Of a DNA stretch of 64,000 nucleotides, positions 1 to 8,772 are shown one piece after another (positions within the stretch are counted from its first letter, which is position 1; every line of letters starts with the position of its first letter). Made by a program: the position numbers and the translations under genes. Origin of the DNA: Chloroflexota bacterium. Its GTDB lineage: Bacteria; Chloroflexota; Anaerolineae; Aggregatilineales; Phototrophicaceae. The notes under the pieces were generated by a model. That model had not been told where the DNA came from and searched no databases. It worked only from the letters and a program-made list of their open reading frames with translations. Location of the stretch: NCBI GenBank assembly GCA_026708115.1, contig JAPOVL010000046.1, positions 124,001-188,000 of the forward strand, in the 5' to 3' direction.

Positions 1-319
1 CCCGAAAGGAAAAGCCGCCATAGAGGCGCGGTCCCGTCCAGGGCGGGTGGTCGCCGACTATGTGCGCCCTTGCAAAGAGGTCGCGCGCGTCACGCGCTAT
101 CTTGCGGAATCTTTCCTCCCCCCAAGCCATCAACTCGACAGCTTTGCCGGCCCCGGCAAAGGCGAGGCGGTTGTTCCGGTTCTCCCAGTAACTGCGCGGC
201 TGGCCTGCCGCAGCCCCCAGAAAATCTTGAAAACGGATCCCCTTGCAAGGCACGCTGCAACTGAGCAAGCGTCCGTAACGCCGGTTGAGCGGATCCGCGC
301 GAAACGCGGTGGATTCCAT
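1..319 (-). CDS. menF: Isochorismate synthase, N-terminal part, cut by window edge
   Basis: Reading the minus strand from the ATG at 319 gives an open frame of 106 codons that runs off the window start. The protein contains PRSYWENR, then AFAGAGKAVEL, and ends in RLYGGFSFR; the order 'PR.YW ... AGAG ... LYGGF.F' is the N-terminal pattern of chorismate-using isochorismate synthases (MenF/EntC/DhbC). Known role: chorismate to isochorismate for menaquinone or siderophores; the catalytic half lies outside the window, so the choice between them is open, with menaquinone the more likely. The ATG is preceded by CAGGAG at a good distance, and the gene begins only 3 bases after the TetR stop codon, so the two are almost surely co-transcribed. 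Confidence 0.8.
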   Translation of the reverse strand, partial: MESTAFRADPLNRRYGRLLSCSVPCKGIRFQDFLGAAAGQPRSYWENRNNRLAFAGAGKAVELMAWGEERFRKIARDARDLFARAHIVGDHPPWTGPRLYGGFSFR

Positions 320-322
320 GCT

Positions 323-916
323 TTACTCCTGGTACCCGACGCTCTTCAGCAGCAGCGGCAACAAAGCGTCCATGATTTCGTCCTTGCTCGGCTCGCCGGT
401 ATAAACCCACTGAATCACGACGCTGTAAATGGCGCCCATCCAGGCATGCGCCACAATTGCGGTATCGACTGGCGCAATAGAACCATCAGCTACCGCTTCG
501 TCGAGATAGACCTTTATCAGCTGGGCAAAGCGATCGTTCACTTCCATGCGCTTGCGTTCGAAAACTGTGCCCAGCCCCACCGCTTGAACGAGCAGCAGCT
601 TGGCCGGGCGACGATATTTGCCGAAGGTCTCCAGCACCGCTTCGAGGGCAACCTGAACGCGGCGAATTCCCATTGTTTCCCGCGCGATCGCTTCTTTGGC
701 GCGACGCTCGATCAAGTCGGCGAACTGATCAACAAGCGCGATGAAAAGCTTTTCCTTGTTCGGGAAGTGAAAATAAATCGAGCCTTTGCTGATGCCCCCT
801 TCGGCCACGATTTCGTCCAGCTTGGTATCATGGAAGCCCTTGGCGCTGAAGATATTCATTGCCGCATCAAGAATGCGTTCGCGCGTGGAGGGGGTATCGC
901 TGGCTTGCTCGCTCAT
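323..916 (-). CDS. TetR/AcrR family transcriptional regulator
   Basis: A 197-residue protein, normal for TetR. Residues about 10-57 hold the helix-turn-helix region (RERILDAAMNIFSAKGF ... IVAEGGISKGSIYFHFPNKEKLF), the classical TetR DNA-binding signature; the remainder is the all-helical ligand and dimer domain. A perfect inverted repeat lies just upstream of the start at 929-944, next to a TATAAT-like -10 element, which suggests autorepression. Because the isochorismate synthase follows after 3 bases, the regulator probably also controls that gene. The ligand cannot be read from the sequence. Confidence 0.93.
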   Translation of the reverse strand: MSEQASDTPSTRERILDAAMNIFSAKGFHDTKLDEIVAEGGISKGSIYFHFPNKEKLFIALVDQFADLIERRAKEAIARETMGIRRVQVALEAVLETFGKYRRPAKLLLVQAVGLGTVFERKRMEVNDRFAQLIKVYLDEAVADGSIAPVDTAIVAHAWMGAIYSVVIQWVYTGEPSKDEIMDALLPLLLKSVGYQE

Positions 917-928
917 GCCACCTCACAA

Positions 929-955
929 TACTGACTGGTCAGTACTGCAATTATA
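929..955 (-). promoter_or_regulatory. TetR operator palindrome beside a -10 element
   Basis: TACTGAC-TG-GTCAGTA (929-944) is a perfect 7+7 bp inverted repeat with a 2-base centre, of the size and base pattern typical of TetR/AcrR operators. On the minus strand a TATAAT hexamer lies at 955-950, directly upstream of the operator, so a bound dimer would cover the transcription start of the regulator gene. The -35 element is weak. Confidence 0.75.
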
Positions 956-1105
956 GCACACTTTCTAGAGCGTAGCGAAGGAAAAGCCAACGCGCGGGGT
1001 CACACTATGTCAATAGCGGAAGACACAGGAGAATAGCGCGCGCCTCAGGCGCGGGCGCGCTTCGGTAGCACCAATAAGTCTATCAGTCCAATCGAAGATG
1101 ACCGC

Positions 1106-1528
1106 TTATTCTGAAGCCATCCCGTGCGCGATACTGCCGACCAAGGCGCCGATTCCAAGGGCTATCGCGGCATTGCTGTCAAAGAAGTGCTTGATGATGG
1201 TGACAATGATGTTGTCACCCTCCGCCGGCGCGACCGGTGCGATGCCCTGCACAATGGAAATGACTACAGCGCCGATAATGCCGACCACGACCGCGGCGAT
1301 GACACGGGCTGGCAGCGCATTGCCCTGGTCGCCTTCCAGCAGTTTCTTCGATATCCGTACTCCCGCATTCATGCCACTGCCGTAGACCGTAGCCATGACC
1401 AATCCGAAAAGCAGATCGTTGCGCGCCAGCAATCCATAGACGATGCAAATGACGATGCCCGCCGCCGTGGCAATGCCATGCCGGTTATCTTTCAGTTCCT
1501 GATGTTGGTCTTTAGATTCTTCACTCAC
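1106..1528 (-). CDS. Small glycine/isoleucine-rich membrane protein
   Basis: I do not recognise the family. The frame is open to 1810, but the best start is the GTG at 1528, which has GGGAG seven bases upstream; this gives 140 residues beginning VSEESKDQHQELKDNRHG. About three or four hydrophobic segments follow: residues ~16-30, ~80-104 and a C-terminal stretch near 118-136 (AAIALGIGALVGSIAHGMA). The charged N-terminus is probably cytoplasmic. It stands alone between the TetR unit and the divergent deaminase gene, so context gives no function. Confidence 0.6.
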   Translation of the reverse strand: MSEESKDQHQELKDNRHGIATAAGIVICIVYGLLARNDLLFGLVMATVYGSGMNAGVRISKKLLEGDQGNALPARVIAAVVVGIIGAVVISIVQGIAPVAPAEGDNIIVTIIKHFFDSNAAIALGIGALVGSIAHGMASE

Positions 1529-1714
1529 AATAGTTCTCCCAATAAGCACTAATCGACACTTTTGATCTAACATGCCAACATAACAATTATAGACGATTTC
1601 GAGAAATGCTTCTAAACCTGCGCTACAATTGCCAAGTGAAGACTTCTGTTCCGGGTCGAGTAACATTGAGCGCACGGCTGCGGTAGATCCACGGCCAAAG
1701 TTCGGGAGGCAGGC

Positions 1715-2101
1715 ATGGACCGATACATGCAAATGGCAATCGAAGAAGCGCAAGCTACCAAAGCCGAGGGCGGCAGCCCTTTCGGCGCGGTGCTCGTGCG
1801 CGGCGACCAAGTTCTAGGGCGCGGGCGCAACCTCATGATCCAGAACAACGATCCGCTCAGCCACGGCGAAATGGAGGCGATCAAGGCGGCTGGCTTGCAA
1901 GAGAGCTACGCCGATACCATCCTCTATACCACTGCCTTCCCTTGCCTGATGTGCGCCGGGGCGATCGTGCGCTACCAGATTCCCAAGGTCATCATCGGCG
2001 CCAGCTGGGAACATAACGCGCCCTCCCGCGATTTTATGGAACTGCATGGCATTGAATTGCTCGAGTGGCGGCTACCGGAATGTTACCGGTTGGTGGACTG
2101 A
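1715..2101 (+). CDS. Cytosine/nucleoside deaminase-like zinc enzyme
   Basis: A 128-residue protein of the CDA fold. The zinc site is visible: H50-G-E52 (HGE, the variant seen in yeast-type cytosine deaminase instead of the usual HAE) and PCLMC with C77 and C80. The stretch DTILYTTAFPCLMCAGAI followed by a 'Y.IPK.IIG' strand also resembles fungal cytosine deaminase more than TadA. It likely deaminates a free base such as cytosine or guanine in pyrimidine or purine salvage; substrate is an inference. The ATG follows GGGAGGCAGGC. It is shorter than most relatives by about 20 residues at the C-terminus. Confidence 0.85.
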   Translation: MDRYMQMAIEEAQATKAEGGSPFGAVLVRGDQVLGRGRNLMIQNNDPLSHGEMEAIKAAGLQESYADTILYTTAFPCLMCAGAIVRYQIPKVIIGASWEHNAPSRDFMELHGIELLEWRLPECYRLVD

Positions 2102-2159
2102 TGGCGACCCCGCCGGCCTAGCATGGCAGCGCTCAAACCTTGCGCATCACGGTGGTCCG

Positions 2160-3173
2160 CTATTCTGACACAGCCAAACGCAGCGGGCGCAAGCGACTGC
2201 TCACCCAGGCGCCCGCCAGGTAGATGCCGTACATGATGAACAGCACCAGATACTCGATGAGTGGGATGCGCAGCACCTCGTTCACTTCATAAGGCTCCCG
2301 CAACACGAGATAGACATAAAGCGTCACCAACAGGAATGAACTGTAGAATATCCGTCCCACCCAAGGCCTAAGCCCCAAGCCATGCATCTGCGTGACCAAA
2401 AATATCGCCGCGAAGCCGAAAAAGAACATGGGCCATATATTGCTGGACTGGTTCAGCGCGACTTGAACGGCGTGGGGCAAAACCAGGATCTCCAGCAAGA
2501 GCGTCCAACGCTTGTTCAAGTGAACGCGCATGAACATCATGGATCCCTGCGCCATCACCAGCACAACATGAATGAAGCCGACCAAATGCCCCAACGTAGG
2601 TATCATCGGATGAAACCAGAAAGTATAGATGACGGCGAAGCTGAAGAAATAACCGTGATACTTGCGCAAGCCGTCGGTGAAGGCTTTGCGAAACTTGACC
2701 TTCTTGCCGAAGAACAAACCGCGCCGCTGGTTTTCCATCCCCAGAATCACGATGAGCATTAAGGCCACCGCAAACTGAGCAGTCCAACTGGGCAGGTCTT
2801 GGGCGATGCCGTCATAGAAGAACATCGACTGTAAATAGTGCAGCACTATGAAGACAACATTGATGCCCAGCGCCCAGAGGTTCACCGGGCGCAGCGTCTT
2901 GCCGTAGTCGCGCTTGCTGTAGCGCTTCTGCGCGTAAGCGATTGTCCCCCATATCAGCAGTTGATGGACCGCGAAGCCCAGCCAGGCGGTTAGCTGACCC
3001 CAGGCTGTCTGCTCCGCCAGCTGCCATTCATAAACCAGCGGATCGTCCGGAACCGGGATGACTTCGAATTGGCTGAGAACGCCGCCCATCGCCACGATGG
3101 CAGCGCAGAGCAAAACCGAAAAGACGATGCTCCAGTTGACTGCTTGCTTGGCATCGATGCGGGAAAGCACCAC
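2160..3173 (-). CDS. Multipass membrane protein of unknown function
   Basis: A 337-residue protein with about eight to nine hydrophobic segments (first at residues ~14-33, last at ~307-325), ending in a short basic tail. Charged loops contain RRGLFFGKKVKFRKAF, probably cytoplasmic, and a histidine-rich stretch (WFHPMIPTLGHLVGFIHVV). I recognise no family signature. It is 136 bases downstream of the glycosylasparaginase gene on the same strand, so it may be a late member of that operon, or independent. It ends 58 bases from the convergent deaminase gene. Confidence 0.7.
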   Translation of the reverse strand: MVLSRIDAKQAVNWSIVFSVLLCAAIVAMGGVLSQFEVIPVPDDPLVYEWQLAEQTAWGQLTAWLGFAVHQLLIWGTIAYAQKRYSKRDYGKTLRPVNLWALGINVVFIVLHYLQSMFFYDGIAQDLPSWTAQFAVALMLIVILGMENQRRGLFFGKKVKFRKAFTDGLRKYHGYFFSFAVIYTFWFHPMIPTLGHLVGFIHVVLVMAQGSMMFMRVHLNKRWTLLLEILVLPHAVQVALNQSSNIWPMFFFGFAAIFLVTQMHGLGLRPWVGRIFYSSFLLVTLYVYLVLREPYEVNEVLRIPLIEYLVLFIMYGIYLAGAWVSSRLRPLRLAVSE

Positions 3174-3310
3174 GTGATACGTCCTTGGTTGTCTTGAGCT
3201 GGTCTATCGAGATTGTAACGGAAGCCCTGATAATTTAGCGATACCAAAGCGCCGAGCGACGCTGGACAATTGTTGTCCGATAGTGGCGGGCTAGCGCCAC
3301 CATCGCGCCG

Positions 3311-4267
3311 TCAAGCGCGCGCCTCACCAGCCCATCGAGCGGGTATCGCCACAAATTCGCGTTCTTTCTCTCGATGCGCGTCCATTTCGGCATGCTGGTA
3401 AATGTAGGTCGAGCCGGCGCGCGTGGTCAAGCCAACATGATTGCCTTCTCTGTCAAGCGTGATCAGATTCATCCCGCCGATAAAATCGCCATCCAAATCG
3501 CGCAGATCCTCCATCGCCTTTTGTCCCGCTGCTTGAATCGGCAAGCCAGCGCGCAGGTACGAGACCAGCCCATAGGCGGTGCAAGCGCGGATGGCCATTT
3601 CGCCCATGCCGGTACAGGCGCAAGCGCCGTGACGATTGTCGGCATAGTTTCCCGCGCCGATGATTGGCGAATCACCGACGCGCCCGGGGTATTTCCAAGC
3701 CCAACCACTGGTGCTGACGCCGGAGCACATGTCGCCCTTCCCGTCAATCGCGATGAAGTTGACCGTGCCCGTGACGCGCTCTGGATCTGTCGCCATTGTG
3801 ACCGCGTCGAGCAAGGGGCTATCCTCGTCTATGGCATCAATATCCAGGAGTGCGCTGTTCTCGATCAATCGCTCGCGCCACAGCGCCTTGACTTCCTCGC
3901 TGAGCATGGAGGCCCATTGTTCGGCGCCGATTTCGCGGGCGAAGCGCTCGGCGCCCTCACCCGCCAGCATCACATGCGGCAGCTTGCGATCCATCACTTG
4001 CCGCGCGACCGAAATCGCATAGGGGAAGCCGCGCATGATGGCGACCGCGCCCGAATTGAGCGTGCCGCCATCCATGATGCTCGCATCCAGTTCAAGCTGA
4101 CCGACGATATTGGGATAGCCGTTGTAACCGACAGATCGCTCGCCGGGGTCCGCTTCGACAAGGCGAATGCCAGCCTCCGCCGCGTCAATCGCGCTGCCGC
4201 CATTCTTGAGTACGCGCATGGCAGCGTCAATTCCGACAGCGCCGTTGGCGCTGGCGATGATCAACAT
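3311..4267 (-). CDS. N4-(beta-N-acetylglucosaminyl)-L-asparaginase
   Basis: A 318-residue Ntn-hydrolase of the glycosylasparaginase family, about the family's usual length. The family cleaves the GlcNAc-asparagine bond left after glycoprotein proteolysis; the precursor self-cleaves to expose a nucleophilic threonine. Visible features: an N-terminal SANGAVGIDAAMRVLKNGGSA block, the cleavage site at TG-T168-VNFIAID, and the strongly conserved GRVGDSPIIGAGNYAD (~195-210) followed by a CTGMGE loop. There is no evident signal peptide, so it should be cytoplasmic. It lies 40 bases downstream of the GH116 gene and belongs to the same sugar-import operon, which suggests that the imported substrate includes glycosyl-asparagine or N-glycan remnants (inference). 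Confidence 0.9.
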   Translation of the reverse strand: MLIIASANGAVGIDAAMRVLKNGGSAIDAAEAGIRLVEADPGERSVGYNGYPNIVGQLELDASIMDGGTLNSGAVAIMRGFPYAISVARQVMDRKLPHVMLAGEGAERFAREIGAEQWASMLSEEVKALWRERLIENSALLDIDAIDEDSPLLDAVTMATDPERVTGTVNFIAIDGKGDMCSGVSTSGWAWKYPGRVGDSPIIGAGNYADNRHGACACTGMGEMAIRACTAYGLVSYLRAGLPIQAAGQKAMEDLRDLDGDFIGGMNLITLDREGNHVGLTTRAGSTYIYQHAEMDAHREKEREFVAIPARWAGEARA

Positions 4268-4307
4268 AATTAATTAGATTCTCCGACCCGCGAGCCCGAT
4301 GCTGGAT

Positions 4308-6842
4308 TTAAGCCGCGCCAATCACGCAATTGAGCGTATCACCCTTTTGCAGGACCTGCGCTTGATCATAGCGCAGCGCGCCCAAGCCCTTGAGTTGCAG
4401 CTCGGCGACCCGAATCTGCCCATGCAAGACCTGGAAACACACGTCGCAGGCGCCATCCCCATTGGGCGACAGTTCACAGCTGCCCCAGGCGTAACCGCTC
4501 GACCAGAAATGTCGGCGGGCCGCCGCCGGCGCCGCGAAGGCCAAGGTCCCGTCAACCGCGGAATACTGAAAACCGCTTAGCGCCAGGATCGCCGCCCAAC
4601 TGACCATCGCCCGCGCGTAATGATGGCCGCATTCCGCCTCGTCAAAGGGGTTGCGCTTGAGCCCGTCATAGCGATCGCGGATCGCTCCGATGCACTTCAA
4701 GCCATCAGCGACGTCGCCTTCGTAGAGCATGCCGATTGCGGCGGTGTACTCAAAGCCGGTCATGACCTCGTTGTAATAAGGGAAGGGACGCGCCGGTCGA
4801 TCCCCGCGCGGGTAAGTCGCCATCAGCAGCGCCGATTCGTCATTGAGCACGTAGGAGCGCATATGATTGAAATGGCCGTACATGTCTTCCTTGAAGTTGT
4901 AGCGCATGATGCTGCGCAGCGTGGCTTTGACATTGGCCTCGTCCACGACATATCCCAGCCCGCAGACGTGCGCCAGCAACTGCCCCACCAATTGATCCAC
5001 CAGGCAGCCGGCGCCAAGCTGCATTTCCGGTTGACTGGGATCGGCCGCGCCCATGTCGCTCATTAACATGCCGAAGACCGAATCTTTGCCCGCGGCCGGG
5101 CGGATCTCGTGTTCGTAGTACTCGCCGTTGAACAAGTTCGCGTCGATCCAGGCGCGTCCGTTGTCGTACAGTCGCCGGCAATCATCGGCAAAATCCCCTT
5201 CGCCCAGGTGCCGCGCCATCTCTTCCATCGCGCGCAAGGCGCCCAGGTACCAGATGCCCATTTGCGGGTTGGGGCCGTAATACTCAACATCCATCGTATT
5301 GTGCTGGCAGCCTTCCATCACGCCGTCTTTATCGGCATCCCAGCCCCCCGGCAGCCAACAGAACTCCAGCGCCTTGCGCGCCTTGTCCCAAAGCTGCCGC
5401 AGCCTGTCGCTGTCGCCGGAAAGCTGCCAGTCGCGATAAAGCTTCATCAGGCAGCCCATCTGCCCGTCGGCCGCCGCCAGCGACCAGGCTGCCGCGTGCT
5501 GCAGCGGCAGGTCAACGCGGAAGCTCATGCCCCCGTCGCCCCGCGTGGCATAGTTGAATTCGACTTCGCGCATGCCCATCGCCAGCTCTCCAAAGAGAAA
5601 AGCCGTGGCCTGTTCATAATTCCAGACGTGCGTGCATGACCCAAAACAGCAGCCCGCCGTATCGTCGCAGCCTTCCCAACCGAACATGAAGCCATCGGGC
5701 GTGCGGAAGACCGTCTGCGAGCGCAGCGTGCTCAAATTCGACAGCGCGGACTCCTTGACGACCTCGGGCAAATCGCTCTCGAGCACCCCATTGGCGAAGG
5801 ATAAGGTCTCGGATTCCAGCCAGTCCAGATTGGCAGCCGTATACTCGGCCGCCTCCCAGGCATCGGCGTATTGTGTTGTGTAATAGTTGCCGATGCGCGT
5901 TCCCGCTTGCAGCGGGCTCTGCGGGTGATTGCGACCGGCTTCTTGCCAGGTGATGCGATTGGGGAAATGCCAGCTTATAAAGAAGGTCACCGCCACTGAA
6001 CTCTTGGCGGGCACGCTCATGGCAACAGAAAGCGACCCTGTCGGATTGTCTTTGCCGCCGCGATCGCGCTCTTCCAGTCGACCGTCTTCGCTGAAGTCGT
6101 CCCAGAAATCGAGCAGGGAATCCCCCCAGCTGTAATCGGCCCAGGCAGTGCGCGCGCTAATGCCTTCTTGCAGCGGCGTCGTCAGCGCCAGCGTGCCCCA
6201 TTGCGCCGACTCGCGATCGACGCCGTCCGAGCGCATAAAAATGCCCGCCAAGCCATCACGCTCGCGATAGCTGTTGACATTGTTGGTGCAGGCGCCGCTG
6301 CTGCCGTCCGTACCGATGAAATTCTGCAAGCTGCCGCATACCGCTGCCTCAATACTGGCATCGCTGTCATTGCTCAAGACAAAGCGCAGGATCGCCACCG
6401 GTATGCCGCTGGCGTCGCTATCGCCCGGGATCAACGGATTGAAGGCTTCCAGGCGAACGCGCAAAGGTACATCGGGATCGCTTAGGTGGACCTGCCCGAA
6501 GGGATAAGCCGCCGAGAAACTGCACTCCCGAAAGCGCGGCAAGCCGTGATTCGGGATGGCGGCGCCGCGCGCGCCTTCGTAATCCGCCGGCGGGATGAGG
6601 CCCTCCAACGCGGTTGCGGTGGTTGCGCCGTCGCCGGCTTTTGTGTACAGGCTGAAGAAAGTCTGTTCCAGGTCAAAACCTTTGGCTGGCCGATTGACGA
6701 TCTCCCAATCATGCAGATTGCCCCGCCCGCCCAGGGAAACAACGCCGGTGCCGATGCCGCCCAGCGGCAGCCCGATCTGCCGCAGATGGTCCTGGTCATA
6801 TTGTGTGAGCGTGGGCAAGCGAGACCCATTCAATTGTGTCAT
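4308..6842 (-). CDS. GH116 family glycoside hydrolase (beta-glucosidase/glucosylceramidase type)
   Basis: An 844-residue protein that looks like a full GH116 enzyme. The N-terminal beta domain opens with LPLGGIGTGVVSLGGRGN and the C-terminal catalytic (alpha/alpha) domain follows. The likely nucleophile is E520 in HNTMDVEYYGPN and the acid/base D616 in CLVDQLVGQ, matching the glutamate and aspartate known for bacterial TxGH116 and GBA2. No signal peptide is seen, so it acts on imported short glycosides. Known GH116 substrates are beta-glucosides, beta-xylosides and N-acetylglucosaminides. It sits 36 bases after the second permease gene and before the glycosylasparaginase gene, in the operon driven from 10147-10175. 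The start is preceded by AGGTGA. Confidence 0.93.
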   Translation of the reverse strand: MTQLNGSRLPTLTQYDQDHLRQIGLPLGGIGTGVVSLGGRGNLHDWEIVNRPAKGFDLEQTFFSLYTKAGDGATTATALEGLIPPADYEGARGAAIPNHGLPRFRECSFSAAYPFGQVHLSDPDVPLRVRLEAFNPLIPGDSDASGIPVAILRFVLSNDSDASIEAAVCGSLQNFIGTDGSSGACTNNVNSYRERDGLAGIFMRSDGVDRESAQWGTLALTTPLQEGISARTAWADYSWGDSLLDFWDDFSEDGRLEERDRGGKDNPTGSLSVAMSVPAKSSVAVTFFISWHFPNRITWQEAGRNHPQSPLQAGTRIGNYYTTQYADAWEAAEYTAANLDWLESETLSFANGVLESDLPEVVKESALSNLSTLRSQTVFRTPDGFMFGWEGCDDTAGCCFGSCTHVWNYEQATAFLFGELAMGMREVEFNYATRGDGGMSFRVDLPLQHAAAWSLAAADGQMGCLMKLYRDWQLSGDSDRLRQLWDKARKALEFCWLPGGWDADKDGVMEGCQHNTMDVEYYGPNPQMGIWYLGALRAMEEMARHLGEGDFADDCRRLYDNGRAWIDANLFNGEYYEHEIRPAAGKDSVFGMLMSDMGAADPSQPEMQLGAGCLVDQLVGQLLAHVCGLGYVVDEANVKATLRSIMRYNFKEDMYGHFNHMRSYVLNDESALLMATYPRGDRPARPFPYYNEVMTGFEYTAAIGMLYEGDVADGLKCIGAIRDRYDGLKRNPFDEAECGHHYARAMVSWAAILALSGFQYSAVDGTLAFAAPAAARRHFWSSGYAWGSCELSPNGDGACDVCFQVLHGQIRVAELQLKGLGALRYDQAQVLQKGDTLNCVIGAA

Positions 6843-6877
6843 GCATTATCACCTTTGTTCTAAAGATTGAGTTTCAA

Positions 6878-7765
6878 CTAGCCTTTCAGGCCGCTGCGCG
6901 TCAGCGCTTCGATGATCCAGCGCTGCGCCGCGATGAAGACCATCAATACGGGCAGGATTGCCATCGTCACCGCCGCCATCACAACCGACGGGTTGCCCGA
7001 TCCCATGTAGCCGGTGAGCAAGGCGATCCCTTGCGGCAGCGTCATCTTGTGCCAGGAATTGAGAAAGATCAGCGGCAGGAAATAGGCGTTCCAGGTTGCG
7101 TTGAACGTGATGATGCCGAGGGTAGCCATCGCCGGGCCCGCCAGCGGCAATGCAATTTGCAGGAAGGAGCGAATGTGCCCCGCGCCGTCGACGCGCGCCG
7201 CGTCAAAAAGTTCTTGGGGCATCTGCTTGAAGAATTGTCGCATCAGGAAGACGCCAAAGGCGCTGATGAGACCGGGCAATATGATGGCCAGCGGATTGTC
7301 GATCAAGCCCAGGTCGCGCATCAGTAGAAAGATGGGAATGATGGTCACCTGGCCCGGCACCATCAAGGAAGCCAGCAGCAGCAGGAAGAGCAAGTCCCGC
7401 CCCGGGAAGCGCAAGCGGGCGAAAGCGTATCCGGCCAGCGAGCAGGTCACAAGCTGCCCAAACGTTACCGCCACCGTGATCCGCATGCTGTTGATGAACA
7501 ATTCCACGAAGGGAACGCTCGACTCGAAGGGAGCGAGATAATTCTCCCAACGAAACTTCGTCGGCAGCCAGGCCGGCGGCAGATGGAAGCTCTCCTGTGT
7601 CGGGCGCAAGGAGGTGGAAAACATCCACATCAGGGGCATCATGACCAGAATGGCGGCGATGGTCAATATGGCATAGGAAACGATATCGCCGAAGTTGATC
7701 GGCTTCTTGCTTTTGCGAGGCGCGGTTTTCGGTTTCCCGTGGACTGTAACTTGTGTACTGGCCAT
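6878..7765 (-). CDS. Carbohydrate ABC transporter permease, MalG type
   Basis: A 295-residue integral membrane protein with six expected transmembrane helices. The EAA loop that docks the ATPase is visible as DAARVDGAGHIRSFLQIALPLAGPA, and the C-terminus GL(K)G-type ending (ALTRSGLKG) is typical of MalG-like CUT1 permeases. It pairs with the permease encoded 12 bases upstream and the binding protein before that. No ATPase gene accompanies the set, so it probably shares a genome-wide MsmK-like ATPase. Confidence 0.93.
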   Translation of the reverse strand: MASTQVTVHGKPKTAPRKSKKPINFGDIVSYAILTIAAILVMMPLMWMFSTSLRPTQESFHLPPAWLPTKFRWENYLAPFESSVPFVELFINSMRITVAVTFGQLVTCSLAGYAFARLRFPGRDLLFLLLLASLMVPGQVTIIPIFLLMRDLGLIDNPLAIILPGLISAFGVFLMRQFFKQMPQELFDAARVDGAGHIRSFLQIALPLAGPAMATLGIITFNATWNAYFLPLIFLNSWHKMTLPQGIALLTGYMGSGNPSVVMAAVTMAILPVLMVFIAAQRWIIEALTRSGLKG

Positions 7766-7777
7766 GTCTTATTCCAG

Positions 7778-8725
7778 CTATTCGTAATGCACCCAGCGCC
7801 GGCTGATCCAGAATTGCAGGGCGGTCAGCACCAGGATAATGGCGAACAAGGTCATGGACACGGCGGCGGCGTAACCCATGTTGAAAGTACGAAAGGCGAT
7901 CTCGTAAATGTAGAGCACGACGCTGCGGGTGGCATCGCCCGGGCCGCCGGCCGTCAGCACGATGATGGTATCGAAGACCTGCAGGGCGCCGATCATGAAG
8001 ATGACGAGAATGAAGAAGATCGTCGGACTCAGCAAGGGAATTGTAATGCGAAAGAAGAGTTGGCGTTCGTTGGCGCCGTCAAGCTGGGCCGCTTCGTAAT
8101 ATTCGTTCGGGATGCTCTGCAAACCAGCCAGGAAAACCAGCATGGCGAAGCCGGTATTCTTCCAGACATCCAGGATAATGATGGCCGCCATCGCCCAATG
8201 CGCGTTGCTCAGCCAGGGAATGGGGTCGATGCCCACAACGCCCAGATAGAAATTGATGACGCCCGTATCATACTGATAAAGAAATCGCCAGATGACAGCG
8301 ATATAGGTATGGGCAATCAGCACCGGGAAGAAAAAGATCGATCGGTACAGATTGCGCATCAATATCGGCAGGCGCCGATTGAGCATGACCGCCAGGATCA
8401 AGCCGATGCCCGCGTTGAAGAAGACCGCGAATATGGTGAAGACGATCGTATTGATATAGGCGATGCGCAGACGGGCATCGGCAAACATCTGGGCATAATT
8501 TTCCAGCCCGATATAGGTCGAGCCGCGCAAAAGGCTGAACTCCTGAAAGCTGATGCGCATCGATTCGATCAATGGGTAAAGGATGAAAATAATGAAACCA
8601 ATGTAGGTGGGCAATATAAATAGATAGCCCACGAAAGCTTCGCGACGCTTGGGCGTCATTTCGGGCAGAAGGCCTGTGTTCTGCATTCTTAGTCTTTCGA
8701 TCAAGTTAAGGAAACAAGCCCGCAT
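7778..8725 (-). CDS. Carbohydrate ABC transporter permease, MalF/UgpA type
   Basis: A 315-residue permease with six predicted helices; the first is FVGYLFILPTYIGFIIFILYP. The EAA motif is EAAQLDGANERQLFFRITIPLLSP and the family signature VLTAGGPGDAT is present near the C-terminus. The ATG at 8725 follows AGGAG closely (3-base spacer); an alternative start with a weaker site is at 8686 (MQNTGLL). It forms the inner-membrane channel together with the MalG-type permease encoded next. Confidence 0.92.
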   Translation of the reverse strand: MRACFLNLIERLRMQNTGLLPEMTPKRREAFVGYLFILPTYIGFIIFILYPLIESMRISFQEFSLLRGSTYIGLENYAQMFADARLRIAYINTIVFTIFAVFFNAGIGLILAVMLNRRLPILMRNLYRSIFFFPVLIAHTYIAVIWRFLYQYDTGVINFYLGVVGIDPIPWLSNAHWAMAAIIILDVWKNTGFAMLVFLAGLQSIPNEYYEAAQLDGANERQLFFRITIPLLSPTIFFILVIFMIGALQVFDTIIVLTAGGPGDATRSVVLYIYEIAFRTFNMGYAAAVSMTLFAIILVLTALQFWISRRWVHYE

Positions 8726-8772
8726 AATCTCCTATGCAGGCTTGTTCAATCTGCTATGCGAATGTTGCCGAT

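Noticed and set aside
47..934. 295-codon plus-strand frame at the left end
   Set aside because: Overlaps the TetR gene and the partial isochorismate synthase, both with family motifs on the minus strand.
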